Shown here: positions 54,601-61,462 of the stretch, in pieces | How the letters are laid out: every line of letters begins with the position of its first letter | Numbering within the stretch: the first letter of the stretch is position 1 | From: Pseudomonas sp. PDM15 | GTDB taxonomy: Bacteria > Pseudomonadota > Gammaproteobacteria > Pseudomonadales > Pseudomonadaceae | Length of the DNA stretch: 64,000 nucleotides | NCBI RefSeq assembly: GCF_014851565.1 | Contig: NZ_JACVAA010000002.1 | Coordinates: 558,001 to 622,000, forward strand | Direction: 5' to 3' | Position numbers and translations under genes: made by a program | Notes under the pieces: model-generated | Told to the model about the DNA's origin: nothing | Databases searched by the model: none | Seen by the model: the letters and a program-made list of their open reading frames with translations, nothing else

Positions 54601-57273
54601 CAGCTGCAGGACCAGATCATGGCGCTGGTCACCTCCGGCAGCGAGGCCAGCCTGGTCGACCGACCGGGCGGCATCTTCGTCCGTCCGGCCCAGCAGCTGT
54701 CCACCGAGGACCGCGTGCTGATGCTCGCCGTGGCGCGCCTGGTACTCAGCGACAGCAATGGCAGCCTGGCCGAGCAGGTGCACCGACGCGCCAGCGAGCA
54801 GGCCCTGCCGCGCTTCAATGCGGAGCTGATGCGCACGCCCCGGCGCCTGCCGGCCGGCCCGCCACCCGGCAACCCGACGCTGTTGCTGGGCAACCCCTAC
54901 GGCGGTTTCAGCGCCGATGGCAGCGAGTATGTGATCCATCTGGGCCAGGGCGTCAGCACCCCGGCGCCCTGGTCCAACGTGCTGGCCAACCCGCAGTTCG
55001 GCACGGTGATCAGCGAGAGCGGCGGTGCCTATACCTGGAGCGAGAACGCCCATGAATACCGCCTGACACCCTGGCACAACGACCCGGTCGGCGATGCCAG
55101 CGACGAGGCCCTGTACCTGCGCGACGACGACAGCGGCCACTACTGGTCGCCCACTCCGCTGCCACGCCCCGGCACGGGGGGCTACACCACCCGCCACGGC
55201 TTCGGCTACAGCGTCTTCGAGCATGACGAGGACGGCATCCACAGCGAGCTGTGGGTGTACGTGGCGCTGGATGCCTCGCTCAAGTTCTCGCGCCTGAAGG
55301 TGCGCAACCTCTCGGGTCGCCAGCGACGCCTGTCGGCGACCGGCTACGTGGCCTGGGTGCTCGGCGACCTGCGCGAGAAATCGGCCCTGCACGTGGTCAC
55401 CGAGCAGGACCCGGTCAGCGGCGTGCTGTTCGCGCGCAACGCCTACTCCATCGAGTTTCCCGGCCGCGTGGCGTTCTTCGATGTCGACTCGCCGGCGCGC
55501 AGCGTCAGCGGCGATCGCAGCGAATTCCTCGGCCGCAACGGCAACCTGAATGCTCCGGCGGCGCTGGCCAAGCCGCGCCTGTCGGGGCGCACCGGCAGCG
55601 GCCTCGACCCGTGCGCGGCGATCCAGGTGGCCTTCGAGTTGGCCGACGGCGACAGCCGGGAGATCGTCTTCCGCCTCGGCGCCGGCCACGACGCCAAGAC
55701 GGCCGCGCACCTAGCCCTGCGCTTTCGCGGCGACAGCGCGGCCAGCACCGTACTCGACCAGGTGCGCAGCCACTGGCGCACGACCCTGGGGGCGATCCGG
55801 ATCAGCACGCCCGAGCCGGCCGTCGATGTGCTGGTCAATGGCTGGCTGATGTACCAGGTGATCGCCAGCCGCTTCTGGGCCCGCAGCGGCTATTACCAGT
55901 CCGGTGGCGCCTACGGCTTCCGCGACCAGCTGCAGGACAGCATGGCGATGATCCATGCCAGCCCGGCCGCCAGCCGCCAGCATTTGCTGCTGTGCGCCGC
56001 CCATCAGTTCAGCGAGGGCGATGTACAGCACTGGTGGCATCCACCACTGGATCGTGGCGTTCGCACCGCCTGCTCCGACGACTACCTGTGGCTGCCCCTG
56101 GCCACCAGCCGCTATGTACGCATCAGCGGCGACCACCGCGTGCTCGACGAGCCAGTGGGATATATCGAGGGCCGCGCCCTGAATGCCGGTGAAGAGTCCT
56201 ACTACGACCTGCCGCAACGCTCGTCCCTGCAGGAAAGCCTGTACCAGCACTGCGTGCGCGCCATCGAGCACGGCATGGCCCGCGGCGCGCACGGCCTGCC
56301 GCTGATCGGCTGTGGCGACTGGAACGACGGCATGAACCGCGTCGGCGAACAGGGCCAGGGCGAAAGCGTGTGGCTGGGCTTCTTCCTCTACGAGGTATTG
56401 CAGCAGTTCTCCGCCACCGCGCTCACCCGGGGCGACGCGGCGTTCGCTCAACGCTGCATGGAGCAGACCGCGCTGCTGCGCAGCAGCCTGGAGGAGCATG
56501 GTTGGGACGGCGCCTGGTACCGCCGCGCCTACTTCGACGACGGCACCCCGCTGGGCTCGGCGAGCAATGAAGAATGCCGCATCGACTCCATTGCCCAGAG
56601 TTGGTCGGTGCTCTCCGGTGCGGCTGCGCCAGAGCGCCAGCGCAGCGCCATGGACGCGCTGGAGAAACATCTGCTGCGCCGCGACCTGGGCCTGGTGCAA
56701 CTGCTTGATCCTCCCTTCGACAAAGGCGCGCTCGACCCCGGCTACATCAAGGGCTATGTGCCCGGCGTGCGCGAGAATGGCGGCCAGTACACCCACGCCG
56801 CCGTGTGGGCGAGCATGGCCTTCGCCGGCCTGGGCGACAGCGTGCGCGCCTGGGAACTGCTGCGCCTGATCAACCCGGTCAATCACGGTAACGCGACGAC
56901 CATCGAGCAGTACAAGGTCGAACCCTATGTGCTGTCCGCCGATGTCTATGGCGTGGCGCCGCACGCCGGGCGCGGCGGCTGGAGCTGGTACACCGGCGCG
57001 GCGGGCTGGATGTACCGGCTGATTGTCGAGTCGCTGCTCGGCCTGCAGCGCAACGCCAGCAGCCTGCATCTGCAACCGGTGCTGCCGGCCGATTGGCCGG
57101 GGTTCAGCCTTGACTACCGCTTCGGCACCACGCTGTACCGCATAACGGTGGTGCAGCAGGCCGATGTCGTCCCGTCGCTGTATCTGGATGGCGTGCTGCT
57201 CGGGGGTATTGAATGTCCGCTGGTGGACGATGGCCATGAGCACCACGTCGAGCTGCGCTGCCGGCCAAGCTAA
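48688..57273 (+). CDS. ndvB: Cyclic beta-1,2-glucan synthase (NdvB/ChvB type)
   Basis: 2861 residues, the length of the rhizobial cyclic glucan synthases. Hydrophobic segments near 408-470, 820-860 and 940-985 flank a GT84 glycosyltransferase with DTDTQLPRD (about residue 626) and RHRWIRGDWQ. A glycoamylase-like domain (about 1370-1500, NTQDAHFNYQYRAFGVPG) and a C-terminal GH94 phosphorylase domain (FRDQLQDSMAM, HQFSEGDVQHWWHPP, SDDYLWLP, about 2405-2480) follow. It should make and size cyclic periplasmic glucans used in osmoadaptation. The ATG at 48688 follows AAGGAA. This is not the P. aeruginosa gene also called ndvB. Confidence 0.93.
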   Translation: MPSTWLRNSSRLRSTPRKFAYEPVLRAELFSAEQMASHGHLLARQHQLSPRSASAALLVRLDDNEALLVHSCAMLGEVPPATRRATPAAEWLLDNFYLIEEQIRTARQHLPKGYSRELPRLAGGPSSGLPRVYDIALETISHGDGRVDSESLSRFIVSYQSVTPLTLGELWAIPIMLRLALIENLRRVASRVMANWDDRNLANDWADRLHETAEHDAKSVLLTVADMARSQPPLTSSFVAELARRLQGQSAALILPLTWIEQTLGESGLNIERLVQLDAQQQAAEQVSISNSINSLRKLSAIDWRSFVESMSRAEQVLHEDPAQIYPHMDFATRDHYRHVIERLAKHCAHSEETVARTAIELAANASAGVCSHVGFYLLGPGLGELERRIEARVPLTEAWQRLLRSAPLTFFLTPVFTLSLLLAWPFLASAQANGVSDGLLALLGVPALLMTSCLALGLVNWLVTLTVAPHILPRLDYSGGIPDQARTLVVVPTLMGCARDIEELVEGLEVRFLANRDANLHFALLTDFMDAPSEVLEQDAALLVLARQLIEALNHKYPPVSAERFYLLHRPRRWNPAEGVWMGHERKRGKLAALNALLRGQGQEQFALIVGDIAALPPVQYVISLDTDTQLPRDVARQLVGALAHPLNQAVFDPVRRRISSGYAILQPRVGISLPSTARSAYAQLFGSDAGVDPYTRAVSDVYQDLFQHGSFIGKGIYAVDAFEQALEGCFPDNRILSHDLIEGCYARSGLLSDVQLYEEHPARYSADCKRRHRWIRGDWQLLPWLLPWTPKPAGGLQRNRLGALARWKILDNLRRSLEPAAFLAMLLWGWFAIDQALLWTLAVLALVLTQPLLGTLLELLRKPHDTSFGQHLQAVARMAALHFGRAMLALVWLPFEALFSLDAIARTLWRMLLSRRHLLQWSPSREVERSSRNDLPGLYRLMWVAPTLALACAALLVSRPTVLALASPLLLLWLASPAIAWWLSRPRARASFAPSAEELRFLRNLTRKTWAFFDQHVGPLDNWLPPDNIQEQPSLVIAHRTSPTNIGMALLSHLAAYDFGYLSAGRLLARLEQSLSSMASLERHRRHFFNWYDTQTLKPLPPHYVSTVDSGNLAGLLLTLRPGLLELADQPLFTPQLFTGLVDTLSLLREAVVDAQLDERVLRDVQGELDSALAAPPQSLEAAALHLQRLLECSRLLRQTLHPAQGGAGERWLQALVAHCEDLHDELQQFRLPPLGSGQQPAQATWQQLTQLDSTQWPAADQPRVQAVQRCAGERIACAERLAWQAGDLAKMDFGFLYDPQRDLFAIGYNAEENRLDAAYYDLLASEARLTNFVVIAQGQLPQEGWFTLGRLLTSNAGVPVLLSWSGSMFEYLMPMLVMPNYPGTLLDQTCRAAVARQIQHGNQLGLPWGVSESGYNTQDAHFNYQYRAFGVPGLGLKRGLGEDMVVAPYASVLALMVDPQAACRNLQRLATEGLAGTFGLYEAVDYTPSRLPRGQSAAVIHSFMAHHQGMSLLALAHVLLDRPMQRRFESDPQFQATALLLQERIPKTAAQYLHAAHSPAADAAARVSETKLRVFTDPDRRRLAVQLLSNGRYHVMLSSAGGGYSRCDGTAVTRWQEDTSRDHWGMFCYLRDVASGDFWSAAHQPTLRRTAGYEAIFTDARAEFRVRERDFDSHTEIVVSPEDDIELRRLHLTNRARVRRSLELTSYAEVVLAPAIADALHPAFSKLFVQTELVPELQAILCSRRPRSSHESVPWMCHLLAAHGVDIDTMSYETDRARFIGRGRSAARPAALDIGVDNLSGSAGSVLDPIVAIRCRISLEPGQTAIIDLVSGIAETREACLQLVNKYRDRHLADRVFGLAWTHSQVLLRQLNASQADARLFEQMAASILYANAALRADAGVLLGNQRNQSDLWGQAISGDLPIVLVQIADPANIELVRQLVQAHAYWRQKGLALDLVIWNEDQAGYRQQLQDQIMALVTSGSEASLVDRPGGIFVRPAQQLSTEDRVLMLAVARLVLSDSNGSLAEQVHRRASEQALPRFNAELMRTPRRLPAGPPPGNPTLLLGNPYGGFSADGSEYVIHLGQGVSTPAPWSNVLANPQFGTVISESGGAYTWSENAHEYRLTPWHNDPVGDASDEALYLRDDDSGHYWSPTPLPRPGTGGYTTRHGFGYSVFEHDEDGIHSELWVYVALDASLKFSRLKVRNLSGRQRRLSATGYVAWVLGDLREKSALHVVTEQDPVSGVLFARNAYSIEFPGRVAFFDVDSPARSVSGDRSEFLGRNGNLNAPAALAKPRLSGRTGSGLDPCAAIQVAFELADGDSREIVFRLGAGHDAKTAAHLALRFRGDSAASTVLDQVRSHWRTTLGAIRISTPEPAVDVLVNGWLMYQVIASRFWARSGYYQSGGAYGFRDQLQDSMAMIHASPAASRQHLLLCAAHQFSEGDVQHWWHPPLDRGVRTACSDDYLWLPLATSRYVRISGDHRVLDEPVGYIEGRALNAGEESYYDLPQRSSLQESLYQHCVRAIEHGMARGAHGLPLIGCGDWNDGMNRVGEQGQGESVWLGFFLYEVLQQFSATALTRGDAAFAQRCMEQTALLRSSLEEHGWDGAWYRRAYFDDGTPLGSASNEECRIDSIAQSWSVLSGAAAPERQRSAMDALEKHLLRRDLGLVQLLDPPFDKGALDPGYIKGYVPGVRENGGQYTHAAVWASMAFAGLGDSVRAWELLRLINPVNHGNATTIEQYKVEPYVLSADVYGVAPHAGRGGWSWYTGAAGWMYRLIVESLLGLQRNASSLHLQPVLPADWPGFSLDYRFGTTLYRITVVQQADVVPSLYLDGVLLGGIECPLVDDGHEHHVELRCRPS

Positions 57274-57311
57274 GCGCCGCAGCCACGATATAGGACTGTC
57301 TGCCCCGCTAC

Positions 57312-57353
57312 GTTGGTGATCGCACAGACAGCAGACACTGGACTGGCCAGGCT
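57312..57353 (+). promoter_or_regulatory. Site g: dyad plus -10 for the 57398 gene
   Basis: GTT-GGTGATCG-CACAGAC, centre 57318.5, with CAGGCT 32 bp downstream (57348-57353). The 3' half matches the consensus, the core is degenerate. It lies within a larger inverted repeat, CTGTCTG (57296-57302) with CAGACAG (57325-57331). Confidence 0.6.
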
Positions 57354-57397
57354 GGAGTCTCGACCGTCGCGTACGGTTGCCAATCAGGAACAGCACC

Positions 57398-57925
57398 ATG
57401 CATAGCTACCAACGCGACATCGCAGGACTCTTCGTTCGGCGCGAATTCGCCGAAACCGCCCAGTCCAAGCTCATGCAAAAGGGCCTGCGCAGCGATCAGT
57501 TGCAGATCACGGCCATCAACAACCACAGCCCACCCGCTGCCGATGCTCTGCAGGTCAGCCGCGGCAGCCAGATCAACTTCATGCTCTATACCGTCATCGG
57601 CGCGAGTGTCGGTTTTGCCATCGGGCTGCTGGTGGAGTTCGTGCTGCTGGTAAGCGACACCATCCCATTGAATATCTTCTCGGTCACCAGCCCTGCGATG
57701 TTTGTTGGGTGGTGCATTCTAGCCGGCACGTTTCTTGGCTGCGCCGCAGGTACGGCAAATCTTTGGCAACCCTTTCAGAGCGAAGATGAACGGGATGTGA
57801 TGCTGGTGGCGAAGACCCATACCGAGGGAGAAACCGCTATCGCCCGTGAAGTGATCAAGGCCTCGGCGGATCTGTACAAGGAAACCGACATGAGTCTCGA
57901 GAGACAAGCCGAGGTTGCTAGGTAA
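57398..57925 (+). CDS. Two-TM stress-type membrane protein, paralogue A
   Basis: 175 residues. The N-terminal 45 residues (MHSYQRDIAGLFVRREFAE, then GLRSDQLQI) look like the small 'general stress 17M/YflT-like' alpha/beta domain; two hydrophobic helices (about 65-90 and 100-125) follow, then a soluble tail VMLVAKTHTEGETAIAREVIKA. Clearly homologous to the protein at 60349-60897 along its length. The ATG at 57398 follows GGAACAGCACC. Function unknown; site g upstream places it in the repeated-dyad group. Confidence 0.72.
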   Translation: MHSYQRDIAGLFVRREFAETAQSKLMQKGLRSDQLQITAINNHSPPAADALQVSRGSQINFMLYTVIGASVGFAIGLLVEFVLLVSDTIPLNIFSVTSPAMFVGWCILAGTFLGCAAGTANLWQPFQSEDERDVMLVAKTHTEGETAIAREVIKASADLYKETDMSLERQAEVAR

Positions 57926-58004
57926 CTCGGTGCGACAACTGCGCTCATCCCGCGTCACCTGACCGATCGCTATCGCTCCCCGGCCTGTGTCGTGGCGATC
58001 AGGC

Positions 58005-58286
58005 TCAGAAACGGAAGCCTGTTCGGCGGGGATGCAGGTCAACAATTTCCAAGCGCCTGGCTACCAGACCATAAGGAGGCCCGACCTCTTCCGCGACACC
58101 ATCTCGGGTTTCGAACAGGTCGCGTCTATGCAGGCTCAATGCATAGGCTTCCCAGGCCCTGGCTTGCTGGCGCGCTGCCGCCAGCTCCCGAGACGAAAGG
58201 TCCAGCGCCGCTACCAGGGCGGTTACCGCCAGCATCGCCAGGGCTAAACCGAAGGCGAGCATTGGCGCGCGGGAGTGTGCGTTCAT
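58005..58286 (-). CDS. Small single-TM protein (93 aa)
   Basis: The ATG at 58286 follows GGAGCGAATTT. The N terminus MNAHSRAPMLAFGLALAMLA is followed by a membrane helix (about 8-30) and a helical, Arg/Ala-rich periplasmic part (SSRELAAARQQARAWEAYAL). The C terminus is polar. No known family. No dyad copy is seen upstream, unlike the flanking genes. Confidence 0.6.
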   Translation of the reverse strand: MNAHSRAPMLAFGLALAMLAVTALVAALDLSSRELAAARQQARAWEAYALSLHRRDLFETRDGVAEEVGPPYGLVARRLEIVDLHPRRTGFRF

Positions 58287-58561
58287 AAATTCGCTCCGAC
58301 TAACCAATCGCTAGAAGGCGCGGCACAGGCTGCCGCGGCACATACCGATAAGTTGAAAATCAACACCCGTAAGTCAGTACCGACTCCACGCTCAGCATTG
58401 ACCTACACATAACCCTCAGCGCGCCCAGACAGCAGGCCGAGAGGCGCCGCCCAATCCTTCAATCAACGAGGGGCTCGACCAGTTCAACCCAGGCGCCGCC
58501 TAGCTCGAACCGGTAGCTCCGTATGTGCGGCAGCACGATGCATGGGCTCTCTTGGATCGGC
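58287..58561. other. Intergenic region with a possible gene remnant
   Basis: No complete gene. On the minus strand (about 58460-58570) an open stretch without a proper start reads IVLPHIRSYRFELGGAW then VELVEPLVD and stop, which looks protein-like and may be the tail of a lost gene. The rest shows no operator or hairpin I would defend. Confidence 0.3.
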
Positions 58562-58762
58562 TTAGCTATCCATCAAGTCATCCTGCGGATCGCGAGTGGC
58601 CCGCTCTCGCCTATCACGCGTGAGGGGGGGCGATTCGTGCAGCTCGCCTGGTAGCGGCAGGCGGGTGGACTCGTCGCTACTTGGCTGCGTGGTATCGGAC
58701 TCAGGGGTATGCGGCTGGTCATCTGGGTTTCGCGGCCGCCCTGGTTCTCGGGGCTCGTACAT
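58562..58762 (-). CDS. Small Pro/Arg/Asp-rich disordered protein (copy 2)
   Basis: 66 residues, MYEPREPGRPRNPDDQPHTP onward, ending in PQDDLMDS. Strongly hydrophilic, no hydrophobic core. Similar in size, composition, N-terminal pattern (M-x-x-P-x-E-P) and ribosome site (TGGAGGTGACT) to the genes at 46416-46634 and 61463-61666. Site e lies 88 bp upstream. No known family. Confidence 0.68.
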   Translation of the reverse strand: MYEPREPGRPRNPDDQPHTPESDTTQPSSDESTRLPLPGELHESPPLTRDRRERATRDPQDDLMDS

Positions 58763-58815
58763 AGTCACCTCCAATGAGTGCTCCGTGGGTACGCAAGGAC
58801 GCACCCTGGGCAAGG

Positions 58816-58857
58816 ACGGTGACAGCAAATAGAGCGCCCGTCCGTACGCTAGCGCGC
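58816..58857 (-). promoter_or_regulatory. Site e: dyad plus -10 for the 58762 gene
   Basis: Minus-strand GCG-CGCTAGCG-TACGGAC, centre 58850.5, with CACCGT 32 bp downstream (58816-58821). The start codon is 88 bp from the centre. Divergent from site f, 35 bp away. Confidence 0.65.
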
Positions 58858-58878
58858 ATAGGTCATGCGCCCAACAGC

Positions 58879-58921
58879 GTTGGCTATCGCACAGACAGTC
58901 AGGTCGCAGGCAGCCCAGGCT
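58879..58921 (+). promoter_or_regulatory. Site f: dyad plus -10 for the 58970 gene
   Basis: GTT-GGCTATCG-CACAGAC, centre 58885.5, with CAGGCT 33 bp downstream (58916-58921). Very similar to site g. The start codon is 84 bp from the centre. Confidence 0.6.
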
Positions 58922-58969
58922 GTGCGCTTCAATACCGGCCTATTCGCCGACCAGCCACAGGAGCTAACC

Positions 58970-59335
58970 ATGCAAGCGCAAAACCAATTGCCCAAATCGG
59001 GCAACAGTAGCGACAAGTCCGCAACCACCGCCCCCATGCTCGCGCAGTCCGGAGTTTCCCGTGACTTTCACAATCTGCTCGCAGACATCGAGGATCTGAT
59101 CAAGGGGGCTACTTCACTTACCGGCGAGGAGCTGACCGAGGCCAGAAACAAACTCAATACCCGCATCGCCCAAGCTCGAGCGGCGGCTCAGGACATGAGC
59201 GACAGCGTGGTGCAGCGGGCACGTCAGACAGCCACCGTGGCCAACGAGTATGTTCATGAACAGCCTTGGAAAGCGCTTGGCGCGGGCATCGCCATCGCCT
59301 TTCTGCTCGGCTTCGTGATGGCGCGACGTGGGTAG
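58970..59335 (+). CDS. ElaB/YqjD/DUF883 family membrane-anchored protein
   Basis: 121 residues. A helical soluble part (DFHNLLADIEDLIKGATSLTGEEL, then a long Ala/Arg/Gln helix) leads to YVHEQPWKALGAGIAIAFLLGFVMARRG, the C-terminal anchor diagnostic of DUF883. E. coli ElaB and YqjD are inner-membrane, ribosome-associated, stationary-phase stress proteins. The ATG at 58970 follows AGGAGCTAACC. Dyad site f is upstream; transcribed divergently from the small disordered-protein gene. Confidence 0.87.
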   Translation: MQAQNQLPKSGNSSDKSATTAPMLAQSGVSRDFHNLLADIEDLIKGATSLTGEELTEARNKLNTRIAQARAAAQDMSDSVVQRARQTATVANEYVHEQPWKALGAGIAIAFLLGFVMARRG

Positions 59336-59422
59336 ACTGCCGTGAGAGAGTGGAGGCAATGTGCGAGAGCCCACCATGGCACCGCAATCGCTACCTGACA
59401 GCCTGGCACTCGAGCTAGTGTT

Positions 59423-60154
59423 TCAACCTGCGACTGCCCCGGGCAATGGGTGCTGCAATGCCTTCAACCAGCTTTCGAGGTTACTGGAAACACGCTGCGG
59501 CTGCTCCAAGGGTGTCAAATGACCTGCCTCCTCGATTTGCGCCAGTTGCGCCCCCACAATTGCCGACTGCATTTCAACATGCAGCGCGGGCGGCGTGATG
59601 GCGTCCTCTAGACCACACAGCAACAGCGTGGGACATACGATCTGCCCCAGGCTAGCACGGCTATCCATACGCCCGAGCATGGCCAGTTGCTGACGAATGA
59701 AGACTTCGGGGCCAAGGCTTTCGGCCATCGCCGTGACCACCTGCACCAGTGCAGCATCCTGCTGGTGCAGGGGGTGCAGCAACCTGGGCGGCAAGCTGGC
59801 AACGAACGCGGAAAAGTCCTGTTCGGCCTGGCACATCGCCTTCACCCTGGCCCGCTTGCTCTCGGAGTCGTCGGCGTGCGCGCTGGTATCCAGCAGGGCC
59901 AGCGCGAGCACCCGCTGCGGAGCCTGGCGCATGATCTCCAGGGCGACATAGCCACCGAGGGAAAAACCCGCCAGGACAAAACTCTGCCCCTGCACCTGAG
60001 CCAATGCGTCCTGCGCCAATTCCTCCATGGAATCGGCCTGGCTCAGATCGACCACAGCGACATGCGCCACGTCTGCCAACGCAGCAACCTGGTGCTGCCA
60101 CAGGCGGGCGTCACACAGCAGCCCCGGCAAGAGAAGAAGATGCGGCTTGTTCAT
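59423..60154 (-). CDS. Alpha/beta hydrolase
   Basis: 243 residues. LLLPGLLCDARLWQHQ (oxyanion region), nucleophile Ser in LAGFSLGGYVALEI, acid in LLLCGLEDAITPP, His in IEEAGHLTPLEQP: a complete triad. It resembles MhpC/BioH-like esterases; the natural substrate is unknown. The ATG at 60154 follows TTGAGGTACGCC; a TTG twelve bases upstream is less likely. Site h1 lies 88 bp upstream, so this enzyme is part of the repeated-dyad group. Convergent with the DUF883 gene. Confidence 0.85.
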   Translation of the reverse strand: MNKPHLLLLPGLLCDARLWQHQVAALADVAHVAVVDLSQADSMEELAQDALAQVQGQSFVLAGFSLGGYVALEIMRQAPQRVLALALLDTSAHADDSESKRARVKAMCQAEQDFSAFVASLPPRLLHPLHQQDAALVQVVTAMAESLGPEVFIRQQLAMLGRMDSRASLGQIVCPTLLLCGLEDAITPPALHVEMQSAIVGAQLAQIEEAGHLTPLEQPQRVSSNLESWLKALQHPLPGAVAG

Positions 60155-60207
60155 GGCGTACCTCAAGGAGTTAGCGAACCTCCGCCGCGGCGAAGGCGAT
60201 GAGCACT

Positions 60208-60249
60208 ACTTTCCCCCGGCTATGCCCCAGACACCGTTCGCTAGCGCAC
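60208..60249 (-). promoter_or_regulatory. Site h1: dyad for the 60154 gene
   Basis: Minus-strand GTG-CGCTAGCG-AACGGTG, centre 60242.5. The hexamer 32 bp downstream is GAAAGT (60208-60213), the poorest -10 of the set. The core palindrome is perfect. Divergent from site h2, 28 bp away. Confidence 0.55.
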
Positions 60250-60263
60250 GCTATGCCGGCAGT

Positions 60264-60305
60264 GTTGGCGAACGTACAGACGAAATATCGAGAGCTCTCT
60301 AACCT
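60264..60305 (+). promoter_or_regulatory. Site h2: dyad plus -10 for the 60349 gene
   Basis: GTT-GGCGAACG-TACAGAC, centre 60270.5, with TAACCT, a normal TANNNT -10, exactly 32 bp downstream (60300-60305). The start codon is 78 bp from the centre. Confidence 0.62.
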
Positions 60306-60348
60306 GCAGCCTCGACCAACACTGATGAATGGCCCCAAGGAGCAGCAC

Positions 60349-60897
60349 ATGCACAACTACCAGCACAGTGTCTCAGGCGCCTTCTCTCGGCGTGATCTCG
60401 CGGAAAGCGCACTGTCCCAGCTGATTCGACGAGGCCTGCGCAGCGAGCATCTGCACATCATTGCCGTCGACGCTACGGATACGGCAAAGGCAGGGGCACT
60501 GGTCAGTCACCACGCCGCGCTGTTGCGCTTGCTGCGCTATGGCATAGTCGGCACGGCCGTTGGTGTCGCTTGCAGTGTGCTGTTGGAGGTGGCGCTATTG
60601 CTCGGCGACTCTAACCCATTGCAGGCTTGGCTGCTGCTCGGCCCCGCGATGCTGATCGGCTGGGGTGCGCTTCTGGGCGCACTAGTGGGCTGTGCGGTCG
60701 GTGCGGCAATCATCTGGCAGCCGCTGCAGAGCAGTGCCGATGAAGACGTGCTGCTGGTGGCACAGACACACAGCGTGCAAGAAACCTCTATCGCCCGCAA
60801 AGTGCTCAAGGCCGCTGCCGGTCGCTGCCAGGATGTCGATATCTACACCACCCGTAGCGGTGGAGCTGTTGGTTCAAATGAGCCCGAGAAACAGTAG
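60349..60897 (+). CDS. Two-TM stress-type membrane protein, paralogue B
   Basis: 182 residues, homologous to the protein at 57398-57925: shared N terminus (MHNYQHSVSGAFSRRDLAE, GLRSEHLHI), two hydrophobic helices (about 65-92 and 100-128) and a soluble C-terminal part VLLVAQTHSVQETSIARKVLKAA. Even the ribosome region is alike (AAGGAGCAGCAC). The duplicate pair, each with its own dyad site, suggests amplification within the regulon. The 3' end overlaps the convergent DUF3309 gene by 24 bp. Confidence 0.72.
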   Translation: MHNYQHSVSGAFSRRDLAESALSQLIRRGLRSEHLHIIAVDATDTAKAGALVSHHAALLRLLRYGIVGTAVGVACSVLLEVALLLGDSNPLQAWLLLGPAMLIGWGALLGALVGCAVGAAIIWQPLQSSADEDVLLVAQTHSVQETSIARKVLKAAAGRCQDVDIYTTRSGGAVGSNEPEKQ

Positions 60898-61032
60898 GGC
60901 CAGCATGACAATCACCATGACTCCCAGCCCACCACTCGGCCAGTAACCCCAGGTGCGACTGTATGGCCAGTTGGGGATGACGCTCATCAGCAAGCCGAAC
61001 AGTAGAAGCAGTAAAAGGACACTCAGGTTCAT
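60874..61032 (-). CDS. DUF3309 small membrane protein
   Basis: 52 residues: MNLSVLLLLLLFGLLMSVI, then the family signature PNWPYSRTWGYWPSGGLG and a second hydrophobic helix. This P-x-W-P-[YH]-S-x-x-W-G-Y-x-P-S-G-x-x-G pattern defines DUF3309 (about 50 residues, two helices). The ATG at 61032 follows AAGGGGAACTCC. Dyad site i is 105 bp upstream. Function unknown. Confidence 0.88.
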   Translation of the reverse strand: MNLSVLLLLLLFGLLMSVIPNWPYSRTWGYWPSGGLGVMVIVMLALLFLGLI

Positions 61033-61462
61033 GGAGTTCCCCTTGCGGTGGAGGGATGGGTTAGCTGCCGTCCGGTCCTTGGGCCGCAACTCCTCATGCA
61101 TCAGCATGAACGCATGCACCTGGCCAATCTGTACGCAAGCGCACGCAGGGACGCCTTCTCTCTGCGGAGCAGTGCAGCTGGTCGCGTGGGTTTTGCGCTG
61201 ATGAGGACGAAAGCTCATTCGCATGCTGCGCTCGATGGCCAAGGTGCACCGACAGCGCGAAGCAGGAGGGACAGGTACCGCGGTAGCCAAAAGCCACACC
61301 GACGCCCAGACGAACGACGGTGCAGGTCATGGGATAGGGTCTTGTAGAAAACAGCTTGTGCTCTAGCCCCTGCGACAGATCCAGGTCGACGAGCTAGAAG
61401 TCTCCCGACGAGACTGACCCACTATCCTTGCTGGTGTCGGCGCTCATTGGTTCTGGCTGGAC
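61033..61462. other. 430-bp intergenic region
   Basis: Contains dyad site i (61103-61144) for the leftward DUF3309 gene and, near 61399-61415, a small hairpin AGTCTC/GAGACT downstream of the small gene that ends at 61463. No coding-like frame was found on either strand. Confidence 0.5.
61103..61144 (-). promoter_or_regulatory. Site i: dyad plus -10 for the DUF3309 gene
   Basis: Minus-strand GTG-CGCTTGCG-TACAGAT, centre 61137.5, with CATGCT 32 bp downstream (61103-61108). The start codon is 105 bp from the centre. No divergent partner is seen. Confidence 0.6.

Noticed and set aside
48616..55710. Very long minus-strand ORFs (942 and 849 codons) opposite the glucan synthase gene
   Set aside because: Composition is the complement of the strongly GC3-biased plus frame, with no domains and no start signals.
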